A DNA stretch of 64,000 bases from Pseudocitrobacter corydidari (GCF_021172065.1 NZ_CP087880.1:803111-867110); one strand, 5' to 3'. Shown: positions 50,710-60,489, numbered from the stretch's first letter. The notes: a model not told the origin generated them from the letters alone. A program made the numbers and translations.

Positions 50710-53364
50710 ATGTTAGCGGTAGAAAGAATCACTTTAGATTATGAATCAACCCTGTCAGGCGTCGAGACGCTGCCGGTGCTGGGATGGATTATCGCCAGCG
50801 ACCAGCGCAACGTTGAGCAAACCGCATGGCAGGTGCAAATCGCGCAGGGCGAAGATTTCACGTCACTATGTTATGACAGCGGCGTAGTGCAGAGCGCGGA
50901 ATCAGCGAATATTACGCTGCCTGCTTTGACGTTAACGCCATCGGCGCACTACGTCGTGCGGGTAAAAGTTCGCGATAACCAGGGGAATGCAAGTGACTGG
51001 AGCTCAGCCGCACGGTTTATCACGGGCTTACCGGCAGCGCAGTGGCAGGCGATATTTATTTCGGCGGAAACGCCCGCTGATAAAGAGAATTCCAAAGGTA
51101 CGCTGCTGCGCCGGGAATTTACGCTACCGGAAGGCGAGATTGTGTCGGCGGTGGCGCACGCCAGCGCGCTGGGGCTGTATCAGATGTACCTCAACGGGCA
51201 GCGTGTCGGCCAGGATGAGCTAACGCCTGGCTGGACCAGCTATCACCATCATCTGCGCTACCAAACCTATGACGTCACTTCGCTGCTGCAACCGGGTGAA
51301 AATGCGCTGGGGGCGATGGTAGGCGCAGGCTGGTACAAAGGCGATATGAGCTTTAACCGTTATCGCAACTATTATGGCGAACAAACGGCGTTTATAAGTC
51401 AGGTGGTGGTGCGCTATCGTGATGGACGGGAAGTTATTATCGCCACCGATAATCAGTGGCGGGCCTCCGATGCGCCGATTTTATTCTCCGAACTTTATGA
51501 TGGTGAAATCTACGACGCGCGACTGGAGCAGGCTGGCTGGAGTCAACCGGGATTCAGTTCGCGACTGTGGCGTGAAGTCACCTTTCCCGAGACGGATAAA
51601 TCGATACTGACGCCGCAAACGTCCTGCGCGGTACAGGCCATTGAATACCTGCGCCCGAAAGAGATAATCACGACGCCGCAGGGCGATACCGTGCTTGATT
51701 TCGGCCAGAACCTGAGCGGCTGGGTCAATTTCAGCGTGCGCGGTGAGCGCGGGCAGAAAGTGGTGCTGCGCCATTTTGAGGTGCTGGACGCCGACGGCAA
51801 TGTCTATCTCGACAACCTGCGCACCGCCAAACAGTGCGTGGAGTACACCCTGCGCGGTGGCGAAGATGAACACTATCATCCGCATTTCACTTTTCAGGGT
51901 TTTCGCTACGTTCGTATCGACGCGTGGCCGGGAACGCCGGTATGTGACGACTTCCATGCGGCTGTTCTGCATTCCGCCATGCAGCCTACCGGCTCGCTGG
52001 AAACCTCGCGGAATGACCTTAACCAGTTACACCACAACATCGTCTGGGGATTGAAAGGCAATTTTGTTGATGTGCCTACCGACTGCCCGCAGCGCGATGA
52101 AAGGCTGGGCTGGACCGGGGACGCGCAAATTTTCTGCCGCACCGCCAGCTACCTGATGCAGACGCGTAATTTCTTCAGCAAGTGGCTGCTCGACCTGAAA
52201 TATGACCAAACGGAAGAGGGCGGCGTGCCGCACGTGGTACCGGATATTCTGACCGGGAAGTGCGATAACGACCGTTTTCTGTCGCACGGACGGACGCACT
52301 CTGCCGCGGCCTGGGCCGATGCGGCGGTGATTAACCCGTGGACGCTGTATCTGATGTATGGCGATAAAGCCATTCTGCGCCAGCAGTACGACAGCATGAA
52401 AGCGTGGGTCGATTTTATGCGCGCGCACGCGGTAGATCATTTGTGGAGCTATCGCCTGCAATTTGGCGATTGGGTGGCGCTGGATGCGAAAGAGGGCAGC
52501 TATTTTGGCGCAACGCCGAACGAGTTGACCTGCATGGCCTACTATGCGCTATCGACAAAACTGTTTGCCCGCGCGGCGCAGGCATTGGGCAACGAGGCCG
52601 ATTATGCTGAGTATTCGGCGCTGCATGAGGCGATTGTTGCGCGCTTCCAGCAGGAGTTTTTCACCCCGACCGGGCGTCTGGCAGCACGTACCCAAACGGC
52701 GCATATCCTCGCGCTCTATTTTGACCTTGTGCCCGCCGCGTTTCGCGAACGCACGGTACAAACGCTGCTGCAACTGCTGGAAGAGAACGGTGGGCACCTG
52801 GTGACCGGCTTTGTCGGCACGCCGTACTTTTGTCACGCGCTGAGCGAAAATGGCCAAACTCAGGCTGCCTGGCAACTGCTGCTGAAAGAGGACTTCCCTT
52901 CATGGCTCTACCAGGTACATGCCGGAGCGACGACTATCTGGGAACACTGGGATGGCATTAAACCAGACGGTAGCATGTGGAGCCCGGACATGAACTCCTT
53001 CAACCACTACGCCTATGGCGCGATTGGCGAATGGCTGTATCGCGCGGCGGCGGGCATCAACCCGGACGAAAACGAACCCGGCTTTAAGCGTATTCACCTG
53101 CGCCCGCTGCCGGGGGGCGACCTTCGCTGGCTGAAGGCAACGTATCGGTCGAACTACGGGGAAATTGGCGTGCACTGGCAGCGCGACGGCGAGAAGATGC
53201 TGACGCTCTCGGTGGTCATTCCACCGAACACCCGCGCGGATGTGGTGCTGGATGGCGCGCAGCGTGTGTTGCACGATGACGGCATCACGTTCATGAGCAG
53301 CTCCGAGGGTATGCGTACGGCGCTCGGCTCGGGTCGTTATACCTTTACCTATCTGCTGGCGTAA
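50710..53364 (+). CDS. GH78 alpha-L-rhamnosidase, cytoplasmic
   Basis: 884 residues with no signal peptide. N-terminal fibronectin-like/beta-sandwich domains (about 1-320), then the (alpha/alpha)6 barrel, then a C-terminal beta domain (about 780-884). GH78 catalytic motifs: DCPQRDERLGWTGDAQIF (about 455-472), with the conserved Asp/Glu/Trp, and TTIWEHWDGI (about 741-750) with the general base Glu. It releases L-rhamnose from plant glycosides or pectin side chains. 17 nt after the permease stop, so a regulator-permease-hydrolase unit. A terminator follows. Confidence 0.93.
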   Translation: MLAVERITLDYESTLSGVETLPVLGWIIASDQRNVEQTAWQVQIAQGEDFTSLCYDSGVVQSAESANITLPALTLTPSAHYVVRVKVRDNQGNASDWSSAARFITGLPAAQWQAIFISAETPADKENSKGTLLRREFTLPEGEIVSAVAHASALGLYQMYLNGQRVGQDELTPGWTSYHHHLRYQTYDVTSLLQPGENALGAMVGAGWYKGDMSFNRYRNYYGEQTAFISQVVVRYRDGREVIIATDNQWRASDAPILFSELYDGEIYDARLEQAGWSQPGFSSRLWREVTFPETDKSILTPQTSCAVQAIEYLRPKEIITTPQGDTVLDFGQNLSGWVNFSVRGERGQKVVLRHFEVLDADGNVYLDNLRTAKQCVEYTLRGGEDEHYHPHFTFQGFRYVRIDAWPGTPVCDDFHAAVLHSAMQPTGSLETSRNDLNQLHHNIVWGLKGNFVDVPTDCPQRDERLGWTGDAQIFCRTASYLMQTRNFFSKWLLDLKYDQTEEGGVPHVVPDILTGKCDNDRFLSHGRTHSAAAWADAAVINPWTLYLMYGDKAILRQQYDSMKAWVDFMRAHAVDHLWSYRLQFGDWVALDAKEGSYFGATPNELTCMAYYALSTKLFARAAQALGNEADYAEYSALHEAIVARFQQEFFTPTGRLAARTQTAHILALYFDLVPAAFRERTVQTLLQLLEENGGHLVTGFVGTPYFCHALSENGQTQAAWQLLLKEDFPSWLYQVHAGATTIWEHWDGIKPDGSMWSPDMNSFNHYAYGAIGEWLYRAAAGINPDENEPGFKRIHLRPLPGGDLRWLKATYRSNYGEIGVHWQRDGEKMLTLSVVIPPNTRADVVLDGAQRVLHDDGITFMSSSEGMRTALGSGRYTFTYLLA

Positions 53365-53369
53365 CGCCT

Positions 53370-53411
53370 GCGGCGTAAACGGGGGAGTTCCCTCCGTTTT
53401 ACGCCGCTTTT
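53370..53411 (+). terminator. Terminator of the rhamnoside cassette
   Basis: GCGGCGTAAA (53370-53379) pairs with TTTACGCCGC (53398-53407), with inner CGGGGG/CCCTCCG pairing and TTTT after. Confidence 0.82.
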
Positions 53412-53474
53412 CCTCCGATTGTTCTTTTCCCCTCGCGTAATAATGACCGTGGATGAGTCTGTGAGAGCCACCGC

Positions 53475-54623
53475 GTGTCAGAAGAAAACGACGACAAAAC
53501 AGAAGACCCCACACCCCAACGGTTAGAGAAAGCCAGGGAAGAGGGGCAAATTCCGCGTTCCCGCGAATTAACCTCGCTGTTGATCCTGCTGGTGGGCGTC
53601 TGCGTCATCTGGCTTGGCGGGGAGTCGCTCGCCCGGCGTTTAGCCAGCTTGCTCTCCTCCGGCCTGCGTTTTGATCATTCGATTATCAACGATCCCAACC
53701 TCATTCTGGGGCAGATAATCCTGCTGCTGAAAGAGGCGATGCTGGCACTGATGCCGCTGATTGTCGGCGTGGTGGTGGTGGCGCTGGTGGCCCCGGTCAT
53801 GCTCGGTGGGCTGGTATTCAGCACCAAATCGCTGGCGTTCAAACTTGACAAACTTAACCCGCTGCCGGGGATAAAGCGCATGTTCTCGGCGCAAACGGCA
53901 GCGGAACTGATGAAAGCGGTGATGAAATCGCTGCTGATGGGCAGCATGGCCGGGCTGTTCTTGTGGCTGCACTGGCCGGACATGATGCGCCTTATCAGTG
54001 AATCCCCGCTGGTGGCGATGGGCAACGCACTGAATATGGTCGGTTTTTGCGCCCTGCTGGTGGTGCTGGCGATTATCCCGATGGTGGGGTTTGACGTCTT
54101 CTGGCAGATCTACAGCCACCTGAAAAAGCTGCGCATGTCGCGCCAGGACATTCGCGATGAATTCAAACAGAGCGAAGGTGACCCGCACGTGAAGGGGCGT
54201 ATTCGCCAGATGCAGCGCGCGGCGGCGCGTCGACGCATGATGGCGGATGTCCCGAAGGCGGATGTCATCGTCAATAACCCGACCCACTATTCGGTGGCGT
54301 TGCAGTATGACGAAAACAAAATGAGCGCCCCGCGCGTGGTGGCAAAAGGTGCCGGGCTGGTGGCGCTGCGCATTCGTGAACTGGGCGAAGAAAATCGCGT
54401 GCCGATGCTGGAAGCTCCACCGCTGGCGCGCGCGCTGTATCGCCACGCGGAAGTGGGGCAGCAAATTCCCGGCCAACTGTATGCCGCGGTGGCGGAAGTG
54501 CTTGCCTGGGTATGGCAGCTAAAACGCTGGCGTCTGGCGGGCGGAACGCCGCCGAAAAAACCTGATAACCTGCCGGTGCCCGAGGCGCTGGATTTTTTGA
54601 ATGAGAAGGACTCTGATGGCTAA
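53475..54623 (+). CDS. flhB: Flagellar type III export switch protein FlhB
   Basis: 382 residues from GTG at 53475 (MSEENDDKTEDPTPQRLEKA). Four membrane helices (about 32-50, 88-112, 140-165, 185-212) and the cytoplasmic C-domain with the autocleavage site NPTH (N268; N269 of Salmonella). It switches export from hook to filament substrates. Start of the flhBAE operon; in E. coli it is FlhDC-dependent. The cassette before it leaves only 63 nt from terminator to GTG for its promoter. Confidence 0.97.
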   Translation: MSEENDDKTEDPTPQRLEKAREEGQIPRSRELTSLLILLVGVCVIWLGGESLARRLASLLSSGLRFDHSIINDPNLILGQIILLLKEAMLALMPLIVGVVVVALVAPVMLGGLVFSTKSLAFKLDKLNPLPGIKRMFSAQTAAELMKAVMKSLLMGSMAGLFLWLHWPDMMRLISESPLVAMGNALNMVGFCALLVVLAIIPMVGFDVFWQIYSHLKKLRMSRQDIRDEFKQSEGDPHVKGRIRQMQRAAARRRMMADVPKADVIVNNPTHYSVALQYDENKMSAPRVVAKGAGLVALRIRELGEENRVPMLEAPPLARALYRHAEVGQQIPGQLYAAVAEVLAWVWQLKRWRLAGGTPPKKPDNLPVPEALDFLNEKDSDG

Positions 54624-56694
54624 TCTGGCTGCAATGCTGCGTCTGCCCGACAATTTTAAATCGACCCAGTGGCAGGTTCTCGCCGGGCCGGTGCTTATTC
54701 TGCTGATTTTGTCGATGATGGTGCTGCCGCTGCCCGCATTCGTTCTCGACCTGTTGTTCACCTTCAACATCGCGCTGTCGATTATGGTGCTGCTGGTGGC
54801 GATGTTCACCCAGCGGACGCTGGAGTTTGCAGCCTTCCCCACCATTCTGCTGTTCACGACGCTGCTGCGTCTGGCGCTCAACGTGGCATCAACCCGTATC
54901 ATCCTGATGGAAGGGCATACCGGCGGCGCGGCGGCGGGGAAGGTGGTGGAAGCCTTCGGCCACTTCCTCGTCGGCGGTAACTTTGCTATCGGTATCGTGG
55001 TGTTCATCATCCTGGTGATTATCAACTTTATGGTGATCACCAAAGGTGCCGGGCGTATTGCCGAAGTGGGCGCGCGCTTTGTGCTGGACGGCATGCCCGG
55101 CAAACAGATGGCGATTGATGCGGATCTCAACGCCGGGATCATCGGCGAAGACGAGGCCAAAAAGCGCCGTACCGAAGTGACGCAGGAGGCCGATTTTTAC
55201 GGCTCGATGGACGGCGCGAGTAAGTTTGTGCGCGGCGATGCCATCGCCGGGATCCTGATAATGGTGATAAACATCATCGGTGGCCTGCTGGTGGGGGTAT
55301 TACAGCACGGGCTGCCGATGGGCAAAGCGGCGGAATCCTACACGCTGCTAACTATCGGCGACGGCCTGGTGGCGCAGATCCCGGCGCTGGTTATCTCTAC
55401 CGCTGCGGGGGTTATTGTCACCCGCGTCAGCACCGAGCAGGATGTGGGTCAGCAGATGGTCGGCCAGCTATTCAGTAACCCGCGCGTGATGATGCTCAGT
55501 GCCGCCGTGCTGGGCCTGCTTGGGCTGGTGCCAGGGATGCCAAACTTTGTCTTCCTGCTGTTTACCGCCGCGCTGCTCGGGCTCGCCTGGTGGCTGCGCG
55601 GGCGTGAAATGAAAACCCCGGAACCGACACCACAAACCAAACCCGTGGAGAACACGCAGGCGGTCGAGGCTACCTGGAATGACGTACAACTGGAAGATAC
55701 GCTGGGCATGGAGGTCGGTTATCGCCTGATCCCGATGGTGGATTTCCAGCAGGACGGCGAACTGCTGGGGCGTATTCGCAGCATTCGTAAAAAATTCGCC
55801 CAGGAAATGGGCTTCCTGCCGCCGGTGGTGCACATCCGCGACAATATGGATCTGCCGCCTGCGCGCTATCGCATTTTGCTCAAAGGCGTAGAGATTGGCA
55901 GCGGTGAAGCCTATCCAGGGCGCTGGCTGGCGATTAACCCCGGTACGGCAGCGGGTACATTGCCCGGCGAAGTGACGGTCGATCCGGCGTTTGGGCTGGC
56001 AGCGATTTGGATTGAGAATGCGTTAAAAGAGCAGGCGCAAATTCAGGGCTTTACGGTGGTGGAGGCCAGTACCGTCGTCGCCACACATCTTAACCATTTG
56101 ATAAGCCAACACTCTGCTGAGCTGTTTGGGCGTCAGGAAGCGCAGCAACTGCTGGATCGCGTCACTCAGGAGATGCCAAAACTGACGGAGGATCTGGTGC
56201 CGGGCGTGGTCACGCTCACCACGCTGCATAAAGTGCTGCAAAATCTGCTTGATGAGAAAGTGCCGATTCGCGATATGCGTACCATTCTGGAGACGCTGGC
56301 AGAACACGCGCCGGTGCAGCACGATCCGAACGAACTGACGGCGGTGGTGCGCGTGGCGCTGGGCCGGGCCATCACTCAGCGCTGGTTCCCTGGCAGCGAT
56401 GAAGTGCAGGTGATTGGCCTGGATGCGCCGCTGGAAAGGTTGTTGTTGCAGGCCTTGCAGAGCGGAGGCGGGCTGGAGCCGGGGCTGGCGGACCGATTAC
56501 TGGCGCAAACCCAGGAGGCGCTGGCGCGTCAGGAGATGCTCGGCGCGCCGCCGGTGCTACTGGTGAATCATGCTCTGCGTCCGCTGTTGTCGCGCTTCTT
56601 ACGCCGTAGCCTGCCGCAACTGGTGGTGCTCTCCAGCCTGGAACTTTCGGACAACCGTAACATCCGCATGACCGCGACGATTGGCGGTAAATGA
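54616..56694 (+). CDS. flhA: Flagellar export gate protein FlhA
   Basis: 692 residues as in E. coli from MANLAAMLRLPDNFKSTQWQ; the upstream ATG in-frame by five codons is inside flhB. Eight membrane helices, FHIPEP-family signature (RTLEFAAFPTILLFTTLLRLALNVASTR, about 62-95), linker and a C-terminal cytoplasmic ring domain binding chaperone-substrate complexes. Overlaps flhB by 8 nt and flhE by 4. Confidence 0.98.
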   Translation: MANLAAMLRLPDNFKSTQWQVLAGPVLILLILSMMVLPLPAFVLDLLFTFNIALSIMVLLVAMFTQRTLEFAAFPTILLFTTLLRLALNVASTRIILMEGHTGGAAAGKVVEAFGHFLVGGNFAIGIVVFIILVIINFMVITKGAGRIAEVGARFVLDGMPGKQMAIDADLNAGIIGEDEAKKRRTEVTQEADFYGSMDGASKFVRGDAIAGILIMVINIIGGLLVGVLQHGLPMGKAAESYTLLTIGDGLVAQIPALVISTAAGVIVTRVSTEQDVGQQMVGQLFSNPRVMMLSAAVLGLLGLVPGMPNFVFLLFTAALLGLAWWLRGREMKTPEPTPQTKPVENTQAVEATWNDVQLEDTLGMEVGYRLIPMVDFQQDGELLGRIRSIRKKFAQEMGFLPPVVHIRDNMDLPPARYRILLKGVEIGSGEAYPGRWLAINPGTAAGTLPGEVTVDPAFGLAAIWIENALKEQAQIQGFTVVEASTVVATHLNHLISQHSAELFGRQEAQQLLDRVTQEMPKLTEDLVPGVVTLTTLHKVLQNLLDEKVPIRDMRTILETLAEHAPVQHDPNELTAVVRVALGRAITQRWFPGSDEVQVIGLDAPLERLLLQALQSGGGLEPGLADRLLAQTQEALARQEMLGAPPVLLVNHALRPLLSRFLRRSLPQLVVLSSLELSDNRNIRMTATIGGK

Positions 56695-57086
56695 TGATGA
56701 AGTATTTGCTGTTATTGTGTTTTCCCCTCACCGTCCACGCGGCGGGAGAGGGCGCCTGGCAGGCCAGCCGCGCGGGAATGACGCTGAATTATCGCGGTGA
56801 GGCGGCATCATCTTTGCCGCTGAGCGCGACTGGGCCGGTGACGGGTAAAATGACGCTGGTGGCGTGGCGCTACGAGCTTATCGGCCCGACGCCCGCCGGG
56901 TTACAAACACGTTTATGTTCCTCTGTACGCTGTGTTGAGCTGGACGGACAGAGCGGAACGACGCGCGCGTTCAGTAGCCTATCCGCCGGGGAATCACTGC
57001 GTTTTATCTGGCAAGTGCCGGGGGGCGGCAGGCTGGTTCCGGCGTTGAAGATCCGCCGTTATGAGGTGATTACCAATTACCGCTAG
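56691..57086 (+). CDS. flhE: Flagellar protein FlhE
   Basis: 131 residues if begun at the ATG of the ATGA overlap with flhA; two further in-frame ATGs follow directly, so 129-131. Signal peptide about 1-18 (LLLLCFPLTVHAAG), then AWQASRAGMTLNYRGEA and FIWQVPGGGRLVPALKIRRYEV close to E. coli FlhE. A periplasmic protein that prevents proton leakage through the export gate; two Cys (SSVRC, TRLC) for a disulfide. Last of flhBAE. Confidence 0.94.
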   Translation: MMMKYLLLLCFPLTVHAAGEGAWQASRAGMTLNYRGEAASSLPLSATGPVTGKMTLVAWRYELIGPTPAGLQTRLCSSVRCVELDGQSGTTRAFSSLSAGESLRFIWQVPGGGRLVPALKIRRYEVITNYR

Positions 57087-57158
57087 TTGTATTTTCTTTC
57101 GCCGGATGCCGCGTTAATCTGTAGCGCGCCTCGCATTTCTGGTCCCTTCTTTTGATTG

Positions 57159-57179
57159 AAAAGAAACGTTGTTTTATAA
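57159..57179 (+). promoter_or_regulatory. KdgR-like operator
   Basis: AAAAGAAACGTTGTTTTATAA resembles the KdgR box (GAAAC-N3-GTTTC core flanked by AT) that controls pectin and rhamnogalacturonan genes. It lies about 160 nt before the symporter start. Confidence 0.55.
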
Positions 57180-57338
57180 ATCAGTGAAGCACGTGCCACC
57201 ACTCTTTGCGTTTTTGCCAGTGAATGGATTCCGCTGGCAATAATGAAAAGGTATCAAGCTTTGCATGATTTTACTGTAGCCGTGTCAGTCCTCTCTTGTC
57301 TTCTGAGAGGGGCCTTAAAAAACACAGGATCCACGGCG

Positions 57339-58922
57339 ATGAAAACACGAAAAATAGGTTTGGCTAATTACCTTGCTTACGGGTCAGGGGATTTTCTCGG
57401 CGCAGGCACTACTGCGTTAACCGCAGCCTGGCTGCTCTACTTCTACACTACCTTCTGCGGCTTAACGCCGATTGAAGCCACGTTTATTTTTGCGACGGCA
57501 CGCGTACTTGATGCCGTTGTCAGCCCGCTGATGGGCTTCTTAACCGATAATTTTGGTTCGACCTGGCTTGGTAAACGCTTTGGCCGCCGTAAGTTCTTTA
57601 TTCTGCTCGGCATTCCCTGCGTCTTCAGCTACTCCTTCATGTGGGTCGGAGACATGGGCTTCTGGTATTACCTACTGACGTATCTGATCTTCGATATCGT
57701 CTACACCATGATTCTGGTGCCGTATGAAACACTGGTGCCGGAAATGACCGACGACTTCAAACAAAAAACCAAGTTCTCCGGCGCGCGTATTTCTATGGCG
57801 CAGATGTCGGCGATTCTGGCCTCTTTCCTGCCAGGTATTCTGTTGACAACCTTCGGTAAAGACAACGCCATCTCCTTCTTCTACGCAAGTCTGGTCTTCT
57901 CGGTGCTGTGCGCGATGATGCTGACCTTTGTCTGGTTCTTCACCTGGGAGCGCCCGCGTGAGGAGTGGACGGAAGCGGCCCTGCGTGCGGAAGAAGAGAA
58001 AAAGCACCTGACGTTTGCGCAGAGCATGAGCCGTTTGATTACCGAACTGACCTCCACGCTGCGGATTAAAATTTTCCGCCAACACCTTGGGATGTACCTC
58101 GGTGGCTATATCGCGCAGGACGTCTTTAACGCGGTGTTTACCTACTACGTGGTCTTCGTGCTAATGCAGGAAGCCTCTATGGCCTCTAATCTGCTGGGCA
58201 CCATGGCCATCTTCCAGTTTATTGCGGTTATCGCCATGATCCCGCTGTGCATCCGCTTCGGGCCCGCGCCGTCTTACCGCATGGTGGTGGTACTGTTTGG
58301 CCTCGGTTCACTCTCCTACGCGATGCTTTATTACGCGGGCATGAGCGATGTCTATTCCCTGTTGCTGCTGATTTCAGCCATCGCCGGTCTGGGGCGCGGC
58401 GGTATCAACTATGTACCGTGGAACACTTACACCTACATTTCTGACGTTGATGAAGTGATTACCGGTCAGCGCCGTGAAGGTATCTTTGCGGGCATCATGA
58501 CCCTGACGCGTAAAGCATCTCAGGCGGGCGCGGTGATGATGGTGGGGATCATCATGCAGATGTCGGGTTTCGTCTCCGGGCAAAAAGTTCAGCCGCCGGA
58601 AGTGAGCCACACCATCCTGATGATCCTAAGTTTCGGCACCATTCTGGTACTGGCCTGCGGCTTCCTGGTCTCCCTGCGTTTCAAACTGAATCTGAAAACG
58701 CACAGTGTACTGCGTGAAGAGACCGCGAAGATGCGTGAGTCTGGACGCGCGATGCCGGAAAGCATCACTCCGGCTGCCCGTGCCACGGTCGAAATGCTGG
58801 CAGGGATGCCGTATGAATCCCTGTGGGGCAACAACAATATTGGTTATCTGAATCGTAACAAACCTGCTGCGCCATCGCTTAAGCAGGGTGTCACATTGAA
58901 TTCGACTTATCACAGAGGTTAA
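57339..58922 (+). CDS. GPH-family glycoside-pentoside-hexuronide:cation symporter (RhiT/TogT-like)
   Basis: 527 residues from MKTRKIGLANYLAYGSGDFLG, with AGGAT upstream; a longer in-frame reading of 32 codons has no site. About 12 helices, MelB-type fold: DAVVSPLMGFLTDNF with the GPH Asp residues (about 62-77), GKRFGRRKFFILLGIP, and a central loop. With the GH105 gene it forms a pair resembling rhiT-rhiN of pectinolytic enterobacteria, which imports unsaturated rhamnogalacturonate oligomers. Unusually long C-terminal tail of about 60 residues (NNNIGYLNRNKPAAPS...). The stop overlaps an ATG of the next gene. Confidence 0.9.
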   Translation: MKTRKIGLANYLAYGSGDFLGAGTTALTAAWLLYFYTTFCGLTPIEATFIFATARVLDAVVSPLMGFLTDNFGSTWLGKRFGRRKFFILLGIPCVFSYSFMWVGDMGFWYYLLTYLIFDIVYTMILVPYETLVPEMTDDFKQKTKFSGARISMAQMSAILASFLPGILLTTFGKDNAISFFYASLVFSVLCAMMLTFVWFFTWERPREEWTEAALRAEEEKKHLTFAQSMSRLITELTSTLRIKIFRQHLGMYLGGYIAQDVFNAVFTYYVVFVLMQEASMASNLLGTMAIFQFIAVIAMIPLCIRFGPAPSYRMVVVLFGLGSLSYAMLYYAGMSDVYSLLLLISAIAGLGRGGINYVPWNTYTYISDVDEVITGQRREGIFAGIMTLTRKASQAGAVMMVGIIMQMSGFVSGQKVQPPEVSHTILMILSFGTILVLACGFLVSLRFKLNLKTHSVLREETAKMRESGRAMPESITPAARATVEMLAGMPYESLWGNNNIGYLNRNKPAAPSLKQGVTLNSTYHRG

Positions 58923-58927
58923 TGGAT

Positions 58928-60067
58928 ATGAAAGTTTGGCCGGTAAAACACAGCGCATTATTACGTCAACCGGAGCGTTTTATCTCTCGGGAAGAACTTA
59001 AGGGTTTGATCCAGACGGTGACCAACAATCTGGTCAACATTAAGGATGAAACCGGTCAGTTCCTGCTGCGCCTCGACGATGGCCGCGTGATTGATACCAA
59101 AGGCTGGGCGGGTTGGGAGTGGACGCACGGCGTCGGCCTGTACGGTATTCACCAGTACTTCCAGCAGACCGGCGATGTGGCGATGCGTGACATCATCGAC
59201 AACTGGTTCGCCGATCGCTTCGCCGAGGGCGCAACCACCAAAAACGTCAACACCATGGCGCCGTTCCTGACGCTGGCGTATCGCTACGAAGAGACGGGTA
59301 ACCCCGCGTATCTGCCGTGGCTCGATAGCTGGGCTGAGTGGGCGATGAACGAAATGCCGCGAACCAGTCACGGCGGCATGCAGCACATTACGCTGGCGGA
59401 GGAAAACCATCAGCAGATGTGGGATGACACGCTGATGATGACCGTACTGCCGCTGGCGAAAATTGGCAAACTGCTCAATCGCCCGGAATATATTGAAGAG
59501 GCGGTCTATCAGTTCCTGCTGCACGTACAGAACCTGATGGACCGGGAGACCGGGTTGTGGTTCCACGGCTGGACCTACGACGGTCAGCATAACTTTGCCA
59601 ATGCTCGCTGGGCGCGCGGCAATAGCTGGTTAACGATTGTGATCCCGGACTTCCTGGAACTGGTGGATCTGCCGGAAAACAACGCCGTACGTCGGTATCT
59701 GGTGCAGGTACTGAATGCGCAGATTGCCGCGCTGGCGAAATGCCAGGATGAAAGCGGCCTGTGGCATACGCTGCTCGACGATCCAAACTCTTATCTTGAA
59801 GCCTCTGCAACAGCGGGATTTGCCTACGGGATCCTCAAAGCTGTGCGTAAGCGCTACGTTGGGGCGGAGTATGCGGAAGTGGCGGAAAAAGCGATTAAAG
59901 GGATTGTGAAACACATCTCGCCGGAAGGGGAACTGCTGCAAACCTCATTTGGCACCGGAATGGGTTCTAATCTCGATTTTTATCGCGAGATCCCGCTGAC
60001 CTCTATGCCTTACGGCCAGGCGATGGCGATTCTGTGTTTGACGGAGTATTTGCGTAAGTATTTTTGA
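58928..60067 (+). CDS. GH105 unsaturated rhamnogalacturonyl hydrolase (RhiN/YteR-like)
   Basis: 379 residues from MKVWPVKHS, 8 nt after AGAGGT; an ATG six bases earlier is too near that site. (Alpha/alpha)6 barrel: KGWAGWEWTHGVGLYGIHQY, GGMQHITLAEENHQQMWDDTLMM (about 147-168; likely catalytic Asp of the WDD), WFHGWTYDGQHNF and ARWARGNSWL. No signal peptide: it acts in the cytoplasm on the delta-4,5-unsaturated disaccharide from rhamnogalacturonan lyase. Coupled to the symporter. GC-rich like flhA, unlike the next genes. Confidence 0.92.
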   Translation: MKVWPVKHSALLRQPERFISREELKGLIQTVTNNLVNIKDETGQFLLRLDDGRVIDTKGWAGWEWTHGVGLYGIHQYFQQTGDVAMRDIIDNWFADRFAEGATTKNVNTMAPFLTLAYRYEETGNPAYLPWLDSWAEWAMNEMPRTSHGGMQHITLAEENHQQMWDDTLMMTVLPLAKIGKLLNRPEYIEEAVYQFLLHVQNLMDRETGLWFHGWTYDGQHNFANARWARGNSWLTIVIPDFLELVDLPENNAVRRYLVQVLNAQIAALAKCQDESGLWHTLLDDPNSYLEASATAGFAYGILKAVRKRYVGAEYAEVAEKAIKGIVKHISPEGELLQTSFGTGMGSNLDFYREIPLTSMPYGQAMAILCLTEYLRKYF

Positions 60068-60074
60068 TGGTCAT

Positions 60075-60098
60075 GGGGATACATGAATATGTATCCCC
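60075..60098. terminator. Hairpin after the GH105 gene
   Basis: GGGGATACAT (60075-60084) pairs perfectly with ATGTATCCCC (60089-60098), loop GAAT. It lies between the GH105 gene and the convergent small exported protein gene. T/A runs weak. Confidence 0.6.
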
Positions 60099-60111
60099 GA
60101 TTAAAAAGGTT

Positions 60112-60489
60112 TCAACAAGTACCATTGTTAAAAATAGCAGTTATTTGAATTGTTTTTTCTTTATCTGTTTTGGTATTGATAGACACATCCCAGGTGTCTT
60201 CTGAATCCGATTCTGTAATTCTATAGATCGTATTACCATTATCTATCTGATATCCTCTAAAATTATGGGTTGGAGATGTCGATAATGAAATTGCAGATCC
60301 AGTAAAAGATGCATTGTTTTCTTTATCAAAGAGTTGATAATGGATTTTATCACAGGCCAGATCGCAAGGTGAGCATTGAGATTCCAAAACAATAATCAAA
60401 GACTTATTTTCGAAAACCTTGTAATAAGGTTCGCTTGCATATAAAAAAGATGAGAATAATGGCAGGAGCATAATTGCTAATATTTTCAT
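60112..60489 (-). CDS. Small exported protein, possible lysozyme immunity/partner
   Basis: 125 residues; family not recognised. Signal peptide about 1-18 (MKILAIMLLPLFSSFLYAS), then a Cys-containing region with CSPCDLAC (C39, C42, C46) and a final Cys125 at the very end, suggesting periplasmic disulfides. Beta-rich Ser/Thr/Asn sequence. Its ATG overlaps the lysozyme stop by 4 nt (ATGA), so it is translated together with the lysozyme. AT-rich. A secreted partner that inhibits the adjacent lysozyme would fit, but only gene order supports it. Confidence 0.75.
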   Translation of the reverse strand: MKILAIMLLPLFSSFLYASEPYYKVFENKSLIIVLESQCSPCDLACDKIHYQLFDKENNASFTGSAISLSTSPTHNFRGYQIDNGNTIYRITESDSEDTWDVSINTKTDKEKTIQITAIFNNGTC

